The notes: a model not told the origin generated them from the letters alone. 64,000 nucleotides of DNA from Epilithonimonas hominis (GCF_003730015.1 NZ_RJTU01000034.1:124001-188000), one strand, 5' to 3'; positions 44,678-54,227 are shown, counted from the stretch's first letter. Program-made: numbers and translations.

Positions 44678-45682
44678 ATGTCAGAATTGAATCAAGCAGA
44701 AGATATCAGACAGCTTACAGAGAAAGTAAAAGAACAGAATTACTTTTTTAATATTCTAAAACAAGAAATAAACCGCGCTATTATCGGTCAGGAATATATG
44801 ATAGACCGTCTATTGATAGGACTTTTGGGAAATGGACATGTTCTCCTAGAAGGCGTACCTGGTTTAGCAAAGACACTTGCAATAAAAACCTTGGCAGAAG
44901 CGGTTCACGGACAGTTTTCAAGAATCCAGTTTACGCCGGATCTGTTGCCTGCGGATCTTGTGGGAACGATGATTTATAATGTCAAAGACAACGATTTTTC
45001 CATCAAGAAAGGTCCCGTTTTCGCTAATTTTGTTTTAGCTGATGAGATTAACAGAGCTCCTGCTAAAGTTCAGTCGGCTTTGCTGGAAGTGATGCAAGAA
45101 AAGCAAGTGACAATAGGAGACGAGACAATGCCTTTGCCAAAACCTTTCTTAGTTTTAGCTACACAAAACCCAATCGACCAAGAAGGAACTTATCTTCTAC
45201 CGGAAGCGCAAACGGATCGTTTTATGCTTAAGTGTAAAATCGATTATCCGGAATTTGAAGATGAGAGAAAAGTGATGCGGATGATTTCTACGCAAGATAT
45301 TCCGCAAATCCGCCAGGTTATTAGTTTAGATCAGATTGTGGAAGCAAAGAAAATCATCAACCAGATTTACCTGGATGAGAAAATCGAAAAATATATTCTG
45401 GATATGGTTTTCGCAACCCGTTACCCTGAAAAGTATGGATTGTCTGATATAAAAAATTACATCAGTTTTGGAGCCTCGCCTAGAGCAAGTATCAACTTGG
45501 CAATTGCGTCCAGAGCTTATGCGTTCATCAAAGGAAGAGCATTTGTGATTCCGGAAGATGTGAAAGAAATTGCAAAAGATGTTTTGAGACACAGAATCGG
45601 ATTGAGCTTCGAAGCTGAAGCGGAGGAAGTTTCTCAGGATGATATCGTCAATAAAATTTTAGGGAAAATACAAGCGCCCTAA
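44678..45682 (+). CDS. MoxR family AAA+ ATPase
   Basis: MoxR ATPases act with VWA proteins as chaperones that mature metal enzymes or respond to envelope stress. The 334-residue protein has Walker A GVPGLAKT near residue 61, Walker B LADEINRAPAKVQ near 120, sensor 1 LATQNPIDQEGTY near 165 and the downstream FGASPRASINL arginine-containing motif near 265. It is the first gene of a five-gene operon with DUF58 and Bat proteins (44678-49691). The AT-rich leader has no clean promoter match. Confidence 0.93.
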   Translation: MSELNQAEDIRQLTEKVKEQNYFFNILKQEINRAIIGQEYMIDRLLIGLLGNGHVLLEGVPGLAKTLAIKTLAEAVHGQFSRIQFTPDLLPADLVGTMIYNVKDNDFSIKKGPVFANFVLADEINRAPAKVQSALLEVMQEKQVTIGDETMPLPKPFLVLATQNPIDQEGTYLLPEAQTDRFMLKCKIDYPEFEDERKVMRMISTQDIPQIRQVISLDQIVEAKKIINQIYLDEKIEKYILDMVFATRYPEKYGLSDIKNYISFGASPRASINLAIASRAYAFIKGRAFVIPEDVKEIAKDVLRHRIGLSFEAEAEEVSQDDIVNKILGKIQAP

Positions 45683-45770
45683 ACTGGTTGTTAGTTGATG
45701 GTTGTCAGTTGTCGGAAAACTTCGATGTCTGAAAACTATCAACACACAACCGACAATTATCAATTGATTT
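45683..45770. repeat. Imperfect inverted repeat between moxR and the DUF58 gene
   Basis: GGTTGTCAGTTGTCGG near 45700 and CAACACACAACCGACAAT near 45740 can pair, and a related phrase (ACTATCAACCAACAACTG) is near 42577-42597. It may be another dispersed element or a processing site within the operon mRNA. Confidence 0.45.
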
Positions 45771-46631
45771 ATGCAGATAAAAGACATTGTCAAAAAAGTA
45801 AAGCAAATAGAAATCCGGACTCGAAAGAAAACGGAAGCATCGCTAATGGGACAATATCACAGCGCTTTCAAAGGTCAGGGAATGACGTTTTCAGAAGTCC
45901 GCCAATATCAATTCGGAGACGATACACGTCGAATCGACTGGAACAAGACGGCACGTTTCCGAGAACCATTCGTAAAAGTAATGGAGGAGGAACGAGAGCT
46001 GACAATGATTTTGGTTGTTGATGTTTCCGCATCCATGGATTATGGAACCAAAAACCAATTGAAAAGAGAATATGTTGCAGAAATTTGTGCTTCTCTCGGT
46101 TTTTCGGCGTCAGGAAATAATGATAAAGTCGGATTAATTTTGTACGCAGACAAAGTTCTGAAAGTTGTTCCGCCACAAAAAGGCAGAAAACACGTTCTGT
46201 CGATTATCAGCAATATTCTGACTGCGGATTATGTTCCAGCAAAATCGGATCTTAATGCGGCATTTAATTATATGATGAGCGTTTTCAAAAGGAAATCTTT
46301 CGTTTTTGTTTTTTCTGATTTTGAGGATGACTTTGACCAGAAAATTTTGAATGTAACTGCAAGAAAGCACCAGTTGCTCGGCCTTCGTGTTTTTGATGAT
46401 AAGGATATGGAAATTCCGGACATTGGTTATGCGCTTTTCCGTGATGCAGAAACAGGTAAACAGATCTGGGCCAATACTTCCAGCGCAAGATGGCGTTATG
46501 ATTTTGCAGAACAACAAAAACAAAAAATGCGTCAGATTAAAGAAGAATTTGAAAGTTCTTCGGCCCATTTTTTAGATATTAATACCTCTGAAGATTACAG
46601 CAAGTTGCTTTATCAATATTTTAGAAAGTAA
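45771..46631 (+). CDS. DUF58 domain-containing protein, VWA-like
   Basis: The 286-residue soluble protein belongs to the DUF58 family that accompanies MoxR. The conserved DDTRRIDWNKTAR segment near residue 50 is the DUF58 hallmark. A von Willebrand A-like fold follows with the metal-site start DVSASMDYGT near 83 and VFVFSDFEDDFD near 180. It has no membrane segment. By analogy it is the adaptor between MoxR and the membrane VWA proteins BatA and BatB encoded downstream. Confidence 0.9.
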   Translation: MQIKDIVKKVKQIEIRTRKKTEASLMGQYHSAFKGQGMTFSEVRQYQFGDDTRRIDWNKTARFREPFVKVMEEERELTMILVVDVSASMDYGTKNQLKREYVAEICASLGFSASGNNDKVGLILYADKVLKVVPPQKGRKHVLSIISNILTADYVPAKSDLNAAFNYMMSVFKRKSFVFVFSDFEDDFDQKILNVTARKHQLLGLRVFDDKDMEIPDIGYALFRDAETGKQIWANTSSARWRYDFAEQQKQKMRQIKEEFESSSAHFLDINTSEDYSKLLYQYFRK

Positions 46632-46678
46632 GAAGTAAAAAGTGATTTTACTATAAACCAACACTGTCAATTATATAA

Positions 46679-47635
46679 ATGTCTAACAGATTTTTCAAAA
46701 TATTTTTTTCGTTTTTTATATTCTTTTTTTCATTAGGATTTTCACAAACCTTGTCTTCTAATTTAGACAAAACGACTCTGGCATTGGGAGAAGTGGCGGT
46801 TTTCAAAATTCAGATTTTGGATTTGGATGGTAAGGATGTGCAGATTGCGCCAAGAAATGAATTATTGCCTTTTCACTTCGAAATGGTTAATGACAGTATT
46901 GCCAAGGAAAAAGATATCTATCTACGCTCGGTAAAGTTCGCTGTTTTTGAAGAAGGAAAATTTACAATTCCGGAATTGGAAGTGAAGGTAGGAGGAAAAA
47001 TAATGAAGACGATTCCGTACGAAGTTGAGGTCATCAATACCGCAAAAAAAGGTGATCAGATCAATGATATTATGAAGAACAAAGAAGTGGAACTGAATGT
47101 CCAGGATTACTGGGATCTTTACAAATTTTATGTTCTTTTAGCTTTGATTATTATTGCGATTATTGTTCTGATAATTGGGATTATAAAGTATGGCAGAAAA
47201 CGAAAATCCACTCCCATTGTTACCACCAATCAAACATTGAAAGATCTGGAAAGGCTGAGAAAGAAAAATTATATCGAAAACGAAAATTTCCGCTCTTTCT
47301 ATATTGAGTTGATTGATATTATGAGAACTTTCATCGTAAAACAATACCAGATTCCTGCCGATGTCTTGCTTACGGATGATCTGATAGAGTATATGAAAAA
47401 TAACAATGCAATCTCTCAGCAGAATGAAAAGGTGGTAGAAGACATATTTTTACGTGCAGACTTGGTGAAATTTGCAAAAACAATTCCCACAAAGGAACTG
47501 ATGTCAAAAGATTTTACGGCAATCCGGGATTTTGTAAAACGATCTACAAAAGATATAGAAGCAGAAAATCTTCGTAATGCCTCTCAGGCGGAGCTTACGG
47601 ATAAAGACCAATTGAAAATACGAAAACTAAAATAA
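46679..47635 (+). CDS. BatD-like signal-peptide and membrane-anchored protein
   Basis: The 318-residue protein has a signal peptide (IFFSFFIFFFSLGFSQ), then a beta-rich domain (about residues 20-120; TLSSNLDKTTLALGEVAVFKI ... FAVFEEGKFTIPELEVKVGG) resembling the Ig-like BatD fold. A single membrane helix follows (FYVLLALIIIAIIVLIIGIIKY, about 153-175), then a cytoplasmic Lys/Arg-rich helical tail. It corresponds in position to the protein between DUF58 and BatA in other Bacteroidota; name and role are inferred from context. Confidence 0.72.
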   Translation: MSNRFFKIFFSFFIFFFSLGFSQTLSSNLDKTTLALGEVAVFKIQILDLDGKDVQIAPRNELLPFHFEMVNDSIAKEKDIYLRSVKFAVFEEGKFTIPELEVKVGGKIMKTIPYEVEVINTAKKGDQINDIMKNKEVELNVQDYWDLYKFYVLLALIIIAIIVLIIGIIKYGRKRKSTPIVTTNQTLKDLERLRKKNYIENENFRSFYIELIDIMRTFIVKQYQIPADVLLTDDLIEYMKNNNAISQQNEKVVEDIFLRADLVKFAKTIPTKELMSKDFTAIRDFVKRSTKDIEAENLRNASQAELTDKDQLKIRKLK

Positions 47636-47689
47636 GAAAAGTTTAATAAAATCATTTATCAATCATCATTAATCATTTATAATTAATCC

Positions 47690-48679
47690 GTGAATTTCGA
47701 GTTTTACAGTCCGTGGTTTTTACTGCTTTTTATTTTGTTCATTCCATTATTGATATTGGATTCGGGCAAGAAAAAGAGTAGAGGAATTGTTGTGCCTTCG
47801 GTGAAGAATATGCAGCCGAGCGGAAACATTTCGCTGGTAATGACTTTTCTGAAGATTTCGAAATATTTCATTCTTACCGCTTTGATTATTGCTTTGACAA
47901 GACCGAGAACTTATACAATTTCTCAGGATAGAGACGAGTCCAAGGGAATTGATATTATGCTTTCAGTGGACGTTTCACTCAGTATGTTGGCGAAAGACCT
48001 TGACCCAGACAGATTAACAGCGTTGAAAAAAATCGCAATTGATTTCGTTAATAAAAGAGAAAATGACAGAATTGGTTTGGTCGCATATTCGGGAGAAGCT
48101 TACACCAAAGTTCCTTTGACAACCGATCACCAAGTGGTTATTGATGAATTAAATCAACTTAATCCTCTCGAATTACAACCAGGAACAGCAATTGGAGAAG
48201 GACTTTCTGTTGCTGTCAATCATTTGAAAAAAAGTAAAGCCAAAAGTAAAATCATCATTTTGATGACCGATGGTGTGAATACTGTTTTGAATGCGATGCC
48301 ACCACAAATCGCTGCAGAACTGGCAAAAAATAACAGTATCAAAGTTTATACGGTTGGAATTGGGAGCAATGGATATGCAGCAATGCCCACAGCGACCAAT
48401 ATTTTCGGTGAATTGGTCTTCACGGAAACCAAAACTCAGATTGATGAAAATACATTGATGGATATTGCGCAGTTGACTGGTGGAAAATATTTTCGTGCGA
48501 CTTCCAACAGTAGTCTTCAGAATGTTTATGATGAGATTAATCAATTGGAAAAGTCAGAAGTGAAAACTTCGAAATTGTATAATTATGAAGAATATTTCAG
48601 AATTTTTCTTTGGATAGCTTTAGGAATTCTATTGTTGGATGCGTTGTTGAGATGGGTAATTTTTAAAATTTTGAATTAA
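47690..48679 (+). CDS. BatA-type VWA domain membrane protein
   Basis: The gene begins with GTG at 47690 (MNFEFYSPWFLLLFILFIPLLIL). The 329-residue protein has N-terminal membrane helices (about 8-24 and 55-75), then a VWA domain whose MIDAS begins DVSLSMLAKD near residue 93, with the Thr in TAIGEGLSVAV near 165 and DGVN near 195. A C-terminal membrane helix (FLWIALGILLLDALLRW) follows. BatA was described with oxygen-tolerance genes; its exact job is unclear. It is translated 4 nt before the start of BatB. Confidence 0.88.
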   Translation: MNFEFYSPWFLLLFILFIPLLILDSGKKKSRGIVVPSVKNMQPSGNISLVMTFLKISKYFILTALIIALTRPRTYTISQDRDESKGIDIMLSVDVSLSMLAKDLDPDRLTALKKIAIDFVNKRENDRIGLVAYSGEAYTKVPLTTDHQVVIDELNQLNPLELQPGTAIGEGLSVAVNHLKKSKAKSKIIILMTDGVNTVLNAMPPQIAAELAKNNSIKVYTVGIGSNGYAAMPTATNIFGELVFTETKTQIDENTLMDIAQLTGGKYFRATSNSSLQNVYDEINQLEKSEVKTSKLYNYEEYFRIFLWIALGILLLDALLRWVIFKILN

Positions 48680-48683
48680 ACTG

Positions 48684-49691
48684 ATGAATTGGTATTTAGG
48701 AAATTACTGGTATCTGTTGTTGCTTCTGTTGTTGCCTGTCATTGGTTACTTCATCATTCATTATATTCGTTGGAAAAACCGCAAAAGAAACCTTTTCGCA
48801 GAAAATAGATTCCAAGATGTGTTGTTCGAGAAAACATCTGGCTTTGCAAAGCTATTTCCAGTTTTATATTTACTCGGATTTCTATTTCTGATATTTTCGA
48901 TTATTGACCTTTTGGGCGGGAAAGAAGAAATTAGTGTACAACAAAATGTAAGCAGCACAATTTTCGTTCTGGATGTTTCCAACTCGATGAATGCTCAGGA
49001 TATCCAACCGAGTCGATTGGAAGAAGCGAAAAATATCATCATCAATTCTCTTCAAAAGATGACGAATGATAGAGTAGGAATCATTGTTTTTGCAGGCGAT
49101 GCTTATTCTGTAATGCCTTTGTCCAGTGATTATTCTGCCGCTGAGACTTATCTTTCTGGAATCGAAACCAGCGTTATCCAAAACCAAGGAACCGACTTTC
49201 TAAAACCAATCCAAATCGCTGCTCAGAAATTTAAAAATATCACCAAAGGTTCTCGAAATATTGTCTTAATAAGTGATGGGGAGGATAACGAAGGTCACGA
49301 GGATGAAGCTATTAATCTTGCCAAAAAAGAAGGAATCAGAGTAACGACGATTGGTGTGGGAACGGAAGAAGGCGCGCCAATTCCTGAATATTATTTTGGA
49401 CAATTGATGGGTTACAAATCTGATATGTATGGAGAAACGGTTGTTTCAAAGTTACAAACGAAAGCACTTAAAAATATAGCTAATTCAACCGGAGGTAATT
49501 ATCTCGACGGGAACAATCTTGATAACGCCATTAATAATCTTATCACCGAACTTCATAAGTCCTCAAGTTCCACCAAAACTACGATAAGTTCACAATCTGC
49601 AGTTCATTATTACCAATACTTTTTGGCGGTTTCCGTTTTGTTTTTCTTTTTGATTTATCTTTTCAATCCGAAGAGGGATTTTAATTTGTAG
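48684..49691 (+). CDS. BatB-type VWA domain membrane protein
   Basis: The 335-residue protein has two N-terminal membrane helices (WYLLLLLLLPVIGYFIIHY and LYLLGFLFLIFSIIDLLG), a VWA domain with MIDAS start DVSNSMNAQDI near residue 94 and ISDGEDNEGHED near 195, and a C-terminal helix (YYQYFLAVSVLFFFLIYLF). It is the last gene of the operon. No BatC (TPR), BatD or BatE gene follows, as would be expected in many relatives; instead repeats B and A occupy the next 200 nt. Confidence 0.88.
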   Translation: MNWYLGNYWYLLLLLLLPVIGYFIIHYIRWKNRKRNLFAENRFQDVLFEKTSGFAKLFPVLYLLGFLFLIFSIIDLLGGKEEISVQQNVSSTIFVLDVSNSMNAQDIQPSRLEEAKNIIINSLQKMTNDRVGIIVFAGDAYSVMPLSSDYSAAETYLSGIETSVIQNQGTDFLKPIQIAAQKFKNITKGSRNIVLISDGEDNEGHEDEAINLAKKEGIRVTTIGVGTEEGAPIPEYYFGQLMGYKSDMYGETVVSKLQTKALKNIANSTGGNYLDGNNLDNAINNLITELHKSSSSTKTTISSQSAVHYYQYFLAVSVLFFFLIYLFNPKRDFNL

Positions 49692-49699
49692 AATAATTA

Positions 49700-49783
49700 G
49701 GGCAGCTTAATCCGCCTTCCGCTCCCAATCTTTTCACTCCACTTCGTTGCGTAAAAAGGATTTCCGCTCAAGTCGGGCTGCGA
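49700..49783. repeat. Repeat family B
   Basis: The element begins GGGCAGCTTAATCCGCC and ends AGTCGGGCTGCGA, with TTCCGCTCCC and TTTCCGCTCA inside. It lies directly after the BatB stop. Confidence 0.85.
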
Positions 49784-49828
49784 GTAATTCAATATTTGAT
49801 AGATATACTGGAGCATACCTGTACAAAA

Positions 49829-49894
49829 GTCTTCGACTCCGCTCAGACTGACGTTGTGATAATAAATTTGTTACACTGAGCGGAGTCGAAGTGT
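49829..49894. repeat. Repeat family A, paired arms
   Basis: GTCTTCGACTCCGCTCAGAC (49829-49848) and the inverted arm ending GAGCGGAGTCGAAG (about 49877-49890) form a palindrome. Second copy of the pair at 16455-16545. Confidence 0.85.
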
Positions 49895-49925
49895 TTTAAT
49901 TTCCAAAATCAGCGAGAGATATTAC

Positions 49926-50360
49926 TCAAACCTTAGCATTCAAAAACTGATATCTCCCATCCTTATAATCAGCAAAAATATGATGCAAACCATTGCTGAT
50001 GATGATTTGTTCTGCTCCAAGCAAACTGTTGTAGCGCGCAATTTGCTCAAAGTGAATTGGCTTCAAAGGAACATTCGGAGCTTTACATTCGATGAGGATT
50101 TTTGGTTTCGTTTTTTCTGTAACTAGAAGGTCTATTCGTTTCGTTGTTCCGTTTAGTTCCAGTTTTTGTTCTAGGATTAATGAGGATAAATTTTTCTTTT
50201 TCACAAACCGAAAATAATGCAGCCAATGTTGTCTCACCCATTCTTCTGGTGTGAGTACAAGCCAGCTTTTCCGAACCAAATCATAGATAAAAAATGTATC
50301 TTTGTCTTGTTTGATTTGAAAATCGAACGTGTGATCAAAATTTAGCTTCGGAACTTGCAT
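49926..50360 (-). CDS. HsdR N-terminal-domain (PD-(D/E)xK) protein
   Basis: The 144-residue protein resembles the nuclease N-terminal domain of type I HsdR proteins (HSDR_N_2). Motifs are KRIDLLVTEKTKPKILIECKAP, an Asp then ExK pattern, near residues 75-95, and HFEQIARYNSLLGAEQIIISNG. No methylase or specificity gene accompanies it. In Bacteroidota such a gene is commonly found divergent from holA, as here, so it is a conserved stand-alone gene of unknown role rather than a type I system. The gap to holA is 8 nt between the two start codons. Confidence 0.82.
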   Translation of the reverse strand: MQVPKLNFDHTFDFQIKQDKDTFFIYDLVRKSWLVLTPEEWVRQHWLHYFRFVKKKNLSSLILEQKLELNGTTKRIDLLVTEKTKPKILIECKAPNVPLKPIHFEQIARYNSLLGAEQIIISNGLHHIFADYKDGRYQFLNAKV

Positions 50361-50368
50361 ATTTTAAG

Positions 50369-51406
50369 ATGAAAGAAATAGATATTATCCTCAAAAATAT
50401 TAAAAATAAAGAACTCTTACCGGTTTATTTTTTTCAAGGCGACGAGGTTTTTTATATCGATTTGGCTGTCAAGCATTTTGAGCAAGATGTTTTGGAAGAA
50501 GATGAGAAAGCCTTCAACCAAACCGTTGTATATGGTCGAGATACTAATTATCTGGAGGTACTTTCTTTAGCGAGGCAATATCCGATGATGGGTGACAAAC
50601 AGCTTATCATTGTTAAAGAAGCGCAGGATATGAAACTGAATGATGAGGAATCTAAAGCTTTGGAAACTTATCTTGAGAATCCCGTTCCTTCTACCATTTT
50701 GGTTTTTGCGCATAAACATAAAAAGTTGGACGCTAGAAAGAAAGTAGCGAAAACTTTAGCCAAATCCGGAATGCTTTTTACGAGCGAGAAGATGAAAGAT
50801 TATCAGCTTCCGACTTGGATTCAAGGGGAAATGTCTGTAATGGGAATCAAATCTGCGCCCAACATCAGCCATCTTTTGGCAGAATATCTTGGGAATGACC
50901 TTTCCAGAATAGCCAACGAACTGAACAAGCTGAAAATCGTTCTAAAAGACGGCGCAGTTCTGGACGGAAAAATCATCGAGGAACACGTAGGAATCAGTAA
51001 AGATTTCAATATCTTCGAGCTTCAGAAAGCTTTGGCAACGAAAGACCAAGCAAAGGCTTTTAGTATTGCTTATTATATGGGAAAAAATAAAAAATCGAAT
51101 CCCATTCAAATGGCTTTTGGTGCGCTTTATAATTTCTTTTCCAACATCATTATTTATCATACTTTGAACGGACAATCGCCTCAAACAATTGCTACGACAA
51201 TGGGCGTAAATCCTTATGCGATTAAAGATTATTCGGAAGCTGCAAGATTTTATCCGTTAAAACACGCAACAAGAGTAATTTCTATTCTTCGTGAAATGGA
51301 TTTGAAGTCCAAAGGTCTCGGCGTAAGACAAATGGAAGATGAGGAAATCTATAAAGAAATGGTTTATAAAATCATAAAAATTGATGAACTGAAAGTTTCT
51401 GTCTAG
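50369..51406 (+). CDS. holA: DNA polymerase III subunit delta
   Basis: HolA is the clamp-loader subunit that opens the beta clamp. The 345-residue protein starts PVYFFQGDEVFYIDLAVKHF, the family's degenerate P-loop region (no Lys of a true Walker A). AAA+ lid and C-terminal helical domains follow, with LAEYLGNDLSRIANELNKL near residue 175, the GVNPYAIKDYSEAARFY segment near 275, and the conserved final helix. It is transcribed divergently from the HsdR_N gene. Confidence 0.9.
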   Translation: MKEIDIILKNIKNKELLPVYFFQGDEVFYIDLAVKHFEQDVLEEDEKAFNQTVVYGRDTNYLEVLSLARQYPMMGDKQLIIVKEAQDMKLNDEESKALETYLENPVPSTILVFAHKHKKLDARKKVAKTLAKSGMLFTSEKMKDYQLPTWIQGEMSVMGIKSAPNISHLLAEYLGNDLSRIANELNKLKIVLKDGAVLDGKIIEEHVGISKDFNIFELQKALATKDQAKAFSIAYYMGKNKKSNPIQMAFGALYNFFSNIIIYHTLNGQSPQTIATTMGVNPYAIKDYSEAARFYPLKHATRVISILREMDLKSKGLGVRQMEDEEIYKEMVYKIIKIDELKVSV

Positions 51407-51505
51407 ATCGATTATTCAATAGTCTAATGAATAGCATTGACAGTTTAGATAGGTTTTGAATAATTAATTCCCGACATTTGTATCCGATTTTTTCGGACAA
51501 AGATT

Positions 51506-51513
51506 TATATTTG
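51506..51513 (+). promoter_or_regulatory. -7 promoter element of trxB
   Basis: TATATTTG fits TANNTTTG and lies 60 nt before the trxB ATG at 51574. It falls inside the extended upstream frame, which supports the downstream start. Confidence 0.5.
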
Positions 51514-51573
51514 AAAATTCTCACTGCACGGGAGAATCATTCACTCGAAATTAAAAATAATTCAATATTAAAA

Positions 51574-52542
51574 ATGGAAAATAATATCTTAGACTGTGTG
51601 ATTGTAGGTTCTGGACCAGCTGGTTTTACAGCGGCAATTTACGCAGCAAGAGCAAGTCTTAAACCTGAACTTTTCACAGGATTGGAACCTGGAGGACAAT
51701 TAACAACAACAACGGAAGTAGAAAATTTCCCAGGATATCCGGATGGAATTACCGGACCAGAAATGATGCTTCAGCTCCAAAAGCAGGCGGAACGTTTCGA
51801 GACTAAAGTTCATTACGAAATGATTTCTAAAGTTGAGTTTTCCAAAGAAAGAGGCGGAATTCATAAACTGAGTACTGGTTCTCGCGAGATTTTGGCAAAA
51901 AGTGTGATTATCTCTACAGGTGCGACTGCAAAATATCTGGGCTTAGCTGATGAAAAAAAATACGCTGGCGGAGGAGTTTCTGCGTGTGCAACTTGTGACG
52001 GATTTTTCTACAGAGGAAAAGATGTAATTGTAGTTGGAGCAGGAGATACAGCGGCAGAAGAAGCAACTTATCTTTCTAAGATTTGTAATAAAGTGACATT
52101 GTTGGTAAGAAAAGACCACTTCCGTGCTTCAAAAGTAATGGTTGACAGAGTTTTGAGTACACCAAATATCGAAGTGAAATACAATCACGAGTTAATAGGA
52201 ATCGAAGGTGAAAACGCTTTGGTAGAAAGAGCTAAAGTGGTTAATAATTTGACAGACGAGGTTTCTACAATAGATGTTCACGGGATTTTTATTGCAATTG
52301 GTCACAAACCAAACACGGAAATCTTCAAAGGACAAATCGACCTAGACGAAAACGAATATATCATCACGGAAGGTAAATCAGCAAGAACCAATCTTCCTGG
52401 AGTTTTCGCAGCAGGCGATGTTCAGGACCACCATTACAGACAAGCTATTACAGCTGCAGGAAGTGGTTGTATGGCAGCAATGGATGCAGAAAAATATCTT
52501 GGTGAATTAGCCGGAGAAAACCATACTTGGGTTGAACAATAA
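51574..52542 (+). CDS. trxB: Thioredoxin-disulfide reductase
   Basis: This flavoenzyme transfers electrons from NADPH to thioredoxin. I chose ATG 51574 (MENNILDCVIVGSGPAG), giving 322 residues; the frame is open to 51478 but the extra 32 residues are unlike the family and contain the promoter. The FAD motif GSGPAGFTAAIYAA is near residue 11, the redox-active CATC near 135, the NADPH motif GAGDTAAEEATYLS near 156, and the second FAD motif VFAAGDVQDHHYRQ near 280. Confidence 0.96.
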   Translation: MENNILDCVIVGSGPAGFTAAIYAARASLKPELFTGLEPGGQLTTTTEVENFPGYPDGITGPEMMLQLQKQAERFETKVHYEMISKVEFSKERGGIHKLSTGSREILAKSVIISTGATAKYLGLADEKKYAGGGVSACATCDGFFYRGKDVIVVGAGDTAAEEATYLSKICNKVTLLVRKDHFRASKVMVDRVLSTPNIEVKYNHELIGIEGENALVERAKVVNNLTDEVSTIDVHGIFIAIGHKPNTEIFKGQIDLDENEYIITEGKSARTNLPGVFAAGDVQDHHYRQAITAAGSGCMAAMDAEKYLGELAGENHTWVEQ

Positions 52543-52568
52543 TTGATAGATTATTAATATCATAAATC

Positions 52569-52601
52569 AAAACCGCCGGAGAATTTCTCCGGCGGTTTTT
52601 T
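52569..52601 (+). terminator. Terminator of trxB
   Basis: A 14-bp stem 52569-52582 (core ACCGCCGGAGA) with 52586-52599, followed by T residues. Confidence 0.93.
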
Positions 52602-52656
52602 AATAAAGAACTATTACAAAAAATTGATTTATGGTGAAGTGTTTTTAGAGGAATAA

Positions 52657-53505
52657 TTACTTGTCGCTAAAGGCCAATTTTGCATTAGTATTAGGTCTAC
52701 TTACAGTCCTTTTCTCGTCTTTATTATGGATTTTGTAGTACAAAAATGCGATGAAGGTTGGTTTGTGATAGATTTTATAATATCGATATTCTGTCTGGAA
52801 ATGTCTGATATTAATTTTATAAAAGTCATATCCAATAACAACCAAAAGACACACGCTGATGACATAAAACACACGGAATTCCAAACTGTAATAGGTTAAT
52901 CCAGAGAAGATTGCTCCTAAAACGTAAGCGGCCATAATACTTGTCAATAGTTTTGCTCTGGCAATTAATTCGGGGTTTTTTCTGAATTTTTTCTGAGTAA
53001 ACATCGATGCCAATATTCCCAAATCTGTAGTGGTTCCCGTAAGGTGCGTTGTTTTTACAGAGAAGTTTGAGATACTCGCCGTTAAACCATTTTGTAAACC
53101 AGTTGCGAATAACATCAAGGCTACCAAAGCTTCGGTTTCTCCTAATGTTTTTTTGTAGTAAAATTGTCCATAGATTCCCACTGTCAAAAGACAGAGTATT
53201 TCTAATATAATTGGAAAAGCGTGGGCAAAATATTTACTTTTTTTGTTGAAGTTGATGACACTTAGATTCGCTACAAATCCTCCGAAGAAGAATAAGAAAA
53301 TCCATCCTGCAACCACAGCAACCTGTGCCCAGTTTCCTTGACTTATTTCTGCTGCGAAAATCGCATAATGTCCTGTTACGTTGGATGTAAAAGACAAGAA
53401 TATCAATAGAGATGCTATGTTTATAGTCCCTGCAGTGAATGCAGTCAGCATCCCCAGTCTAATGTTGTCTCCCAACGTTCTGCTGTTACTATAATTTCTT
53501 AACAT
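52657..53505 (-). CDS. DUF1275 (YoaK) family membrane protein
   Basis: The 282-residue protein has about six hydrophobic segments, for example LGMLTAFTAGTINIASLLIF, VAVVAGWIFLFFFGGFVA, and VISVCLLVVIGYDFY. The conserved GLQNGLTASISNFSVKTTHLTGTTTDLG block near residue 140 identifies DUF1275, a family of unknown function with a possible transport role. A polar C-terminal tail of about 60 residues is cytoplasmic-like. It is 50 nt downstream of the USP-like gene. Confidence 0.88.
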   Translation of the reverse strand: MLRNYSNSRTLGDNIRLGMLTAFTAGTINIASLLIFLSFTSNVTGHYAIFAAEISQGNWAQVAVVAGWIFLFFFGGFVANLSVINFNKKSKYFAHAFPIILEILCLLTVGIYGQFYYKKTLGETEALVALMLFATGLQNGLTASISNFSVKTTHLTGTTTDLGILASMFTQKKFRKNPELIARAKLLTSIMAAYVLGAIFSGLTYYSLEFRVFYVISVCLLVVIGYDFYKINIRHFQTEYRYYKIYHKPTFIAFLYYKIHNKDEKRTVSRPNTNAKLAFSDK

Positions 53506-53554
53506 TGTGATTTAATTTAATGATTGAATAATAAAATTTCCCGAGAATCAGATT

Positions 53555-54046
53555 CTAAGAGAAAACTTCGGCAAGTCTGCCTTTTTCATGAACAAATTCC
53601 GGAGCTTGGGTCATAATTTCCACAGCTTCCAAATGCTTACATTTTTTGACATACGGCGTAATATCAAACTGACCTTTGCTTAGATTATTACTTTTTGAAG
53701 AGGAATAATAAGCTTCATGGATTTCCGTAGCTTCCACATAATTGTTGAAAGTTCTTTGGAAGCTTCCAGTGAAAATGTCACAAGTGATTTTGTTGATCAG
53801 ATTCGGATACTTGTTATTGATAATGCTGTAGGCATCGCAAAACTCCTGCGGTCTTATTTTTCTGAAGATGGTACTCTTAGAAGTGAACAAAAGATCTCTG
53901 ATAGAATCTCCCATATCGTAACCAGCTACGAAAAGGATGTTGTATTGATTTTCATCATTTTGATCATTTTTGTTTTTTAAAACTTTTTTTAGAATATCCA
54001 GAGATTCTAAAGAAAAATCTGTAGCAATTAAAATGGTTTTGATCAT
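53555..54046 (-). CDS. Universal-stress-protein-like protein
   Basis: The 163-residue protein begins MIKTILIATDFSLESLDILKK, the start pattern of USP-family proteins, and then a helix. The usual ATP-binding G-x-x-G-x9-G-S/T motif is not present, and the second half is not clearly USP. It may be a divergent USP or a related fold. It lies directly upstream of the DUF1275 gene, suggesting a two-gene unit. Confidence 0.55.
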   Translation of the reverse strand: MIKTILIATDFSLESLDILKKVLKNKNDQNDENQYNILFVAGYDMGDSIRDLLFTSKSTIFRKIRPQEFCDAYSIINNKYPNLINKITCDIFTGSFQRTFNNYVEATEIHEAYYSSSKSNNLSKGQFDITPYVKKCKHLEAVEIMTQAPEFVHEKGRLAEVFS

Positions 54047-54227
54047 AATATTTTGATTTAATTGGTTTTGTTACTTTTTGATGATACAAAACTATTATGA
54101 CCAAATTAGAATGCTTTTGGAACGAAATTAAAATGTAATTAAAGAGATTAAAATGAGATTAGAATTTCAATTAAGAAATTAATTTTAGAACGAAATCTAA
54201 GTTCAAATGTGTAGATGAAAATATTTT

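Noticed and set aside
49926-50360. Orphan type I restriction system
   Set aside because: The HsdR_N-like gene has no hsdM or hsdS; it is the usual single gene divergent from holA in Bacteroidota.
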